Source of the DNA: Bacteroidota bacterium
GTDB lineage: Bacteria > Bacteroidota > Bacteroidia > B-17B0 > Aurantibacillaceae
Direction: 5' to 3'
Length of the DNA stretch: 6,550 bases
Assembly: GCA_947449125.1 (NCBI GenBank)
Contig: CANFQR010000082.1
Span: 1-6,550 of the forward strand
Below the pieces are notes generated by a model. That model did no database searches and had not been told where the DNA came from. It worked only from the letters and a program-made list of their open reading frames with translations. The translations under genes and the position numbers were made by a program. Positions 5,645 to 6,550 of the stretch are shown piece by piece; the stretch's first letter is position 1, and the number at the start of each line of letters is the position of its first letter.

Positions 5645-6550
5645 AAATCTAAAATATATAAAAGGGTTAAATGTGCTAGATGAAATTGAAGCAACACAAT
5701 AATAAAACAAAATTATACTGCAAACAGTTGCTATAACATATCCGATTGATGAGTAATTAGAAAAATATATTTTATTTTGAATATATTTTCCTGATTTGGT
5801 TAGCGTAAAAAACGAAAATAAGCATGCCAGCACAAAAAACAATTTTAATTCGTTATTAACATAAATGTAATTAATATCGAAATTAAAAGACAGCAACTTA
5901 ACTATAAATGTAGCACTATAAGTAAATGAATCTGCTCTAAAGAAAACCCAGCCAAAAGAGACTAATAAAAATGTAATGATTAATGGTATAACTTTTGGAA
6001 ATTTAGTATAAGCTTTTAATAAAAATAAACGCTCAACTATTAATAATAAACCATGATAAATACCCCAAAAAATAAATGTCCAGGCGGCGCCGTGCCAAAA
6101 GCCGGAAATTAAAAACACCAACCATAAATTAAAAAATAATTTTAATTTGGAAGCTACCTTGTTGCCTCCTAACGGAATGTATAAATAATTTTTCATCCAG
6201 GCACCCAATGTTATGTGCCACCTGCGCCAAAACTCAGTAACAGTGAGAGATGTATAAGGGTTGTCAAAATTTTCAGGGAATTTAAATCCTAACATTTTAC
6301 CCATACCAATTGCCATGTCGCTGTATCCACTAAAATCAAAATAAATTTGAAATGTATAAGCAAACATCCCTAACCAGGCCATAGGGGTATTTAATTCGGT
6401 TAAACTTGTGTTAAACACCTTATCTGCAAAAGTAGCCATGGTGTTTGCGATTATTACTTTTTTACTTAACCCTATAACAAATCTATAGAATCCTGTTAGC
6501 ACATCATCTATAGTTTCTTTTCCAATTCGTCCGTTAATTTGTTCTGATAA
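5642..6550 (-). CDS. AlgI-like MBOAT O-acyltransferase, N-terminus beyond the right edge
   Basis: The frame is open from 6550 to the TAA at 5644-5642, giving 302 visible residues; I estimate about 170 N-terminal residues are missing, given that AlgI-like proteins usually run to about 470-480. A GTG at 6502-6500 could be mistaken for the start, but the residues before it (LSEQINGRIGKETIDD) continue the usual family sequence into VLTGFYRFVIGLSKKVIIAN, so it is an internal Val. Hallmarks are FDFSGYSDMAIG, the FWRRWHITLGAWMKNYLYIP motif (His codon 6215-6217) and SGFWHGAAWTFIFWG with the invariant MBOAT histidine (codon 6092-6094). Several further hydrophobic segments follow, and the protein ends in FNPFIYFRF. 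In characterised AlgI systems this inner-membrane protein passes acetyl groups to periplasmic partners such as AlgJ/AlgX; the coupled SGNH gene downstream fits that role. The substrate polysaccharide is unknown. Confidence 0.94.
   Translation of the reverse strand, partial: LSEQINGRIGKETIDDVLTGFYRFVIGLSKKVIIANTMATFADKVFNTSLTELNTPMAWLGMFAYTFQIYFDFSGYSDMAIGMGKMLGFKFPENFDNPYTSLTVTEFWRRWHITLGAWMKNYLYIPLGGNKVASKLKLFFNLWLVFLISGFWHGAAWTFIFWGIYHGLLLIVERLFLLKAYTKFPKVIPLIITFLLVSFGWVFFRADSFTYSATFIVKLLSFNFDINYIYVNNELKLFFVLACLFSFFTLTKSGKYIQNKIYFSNYSSIGYVIATVCSIILFYYCVASISSSTFNPFIYFRF

Overview
The window is a compact, AT-rich stretch (about one third G+C by eye) in which every supported gene lies on the minus strand, so transcription runs from position 6550 towards position 1. 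It looks like a chromosomal segment of a member of the Bacteroidota. The large protein resembles the Bacteroidota form of the DUF4175 family, no readable start has a Shine-Dalgarno sequence (normal for that phylum), and the one gap of any size carries a TAnnTTTG-type -7 element. The genus cannot be told from this sequence.

Right part (4215-6550): a polysaccharide O-acetylation pair. An AlgI-like membrane-bound O-acyltransferase (MBOAT), whose N-terminus lies beyond position 6550, is followed by an AlgJ/AlgX-like SGNH-fold protein. Stop and start are fused as TAATG. In the known alginate model the MBOAT moves acetyl groups across the inner membrane and the anchored SGNH protein acts on the periplasmic side. 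The SGNH protein here is odd in two ways: the Asp of the usual Asp-Thr-His motif is replaced by Gly, and its C-terminus carries two copies of a Trp-containing helical motif.

Gap (4053-4214): 162 bases with a candidate promoter for the genes to its left and no convincing terminator.

Left part (1-4052): an 1153-residue DUF4175 protein with three predicted membrane segments, a beta-rich middle, a long charged coiled coil and a Gly/Lys/Pro-rich linker. It is coupled through an ATGA overlap to a 136-residue RsbW/SpoIIAB-type ATP-binding protein. After 39 bases a further minus-strand gene starts and runs off the left edge; its 48 visible residues faintly recall HNH-endonuclease-type proteins, which I cannot confirm.

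Nothing here is a proven new system. The best candidates for a second look are the uncharacterised DUF4175/ATP-binding pair and the repeat-bearing SGNH protein with the altered catalytic motif. I saw no RNA genes, CRISPR arrays, insertion sequences or attachment sites.
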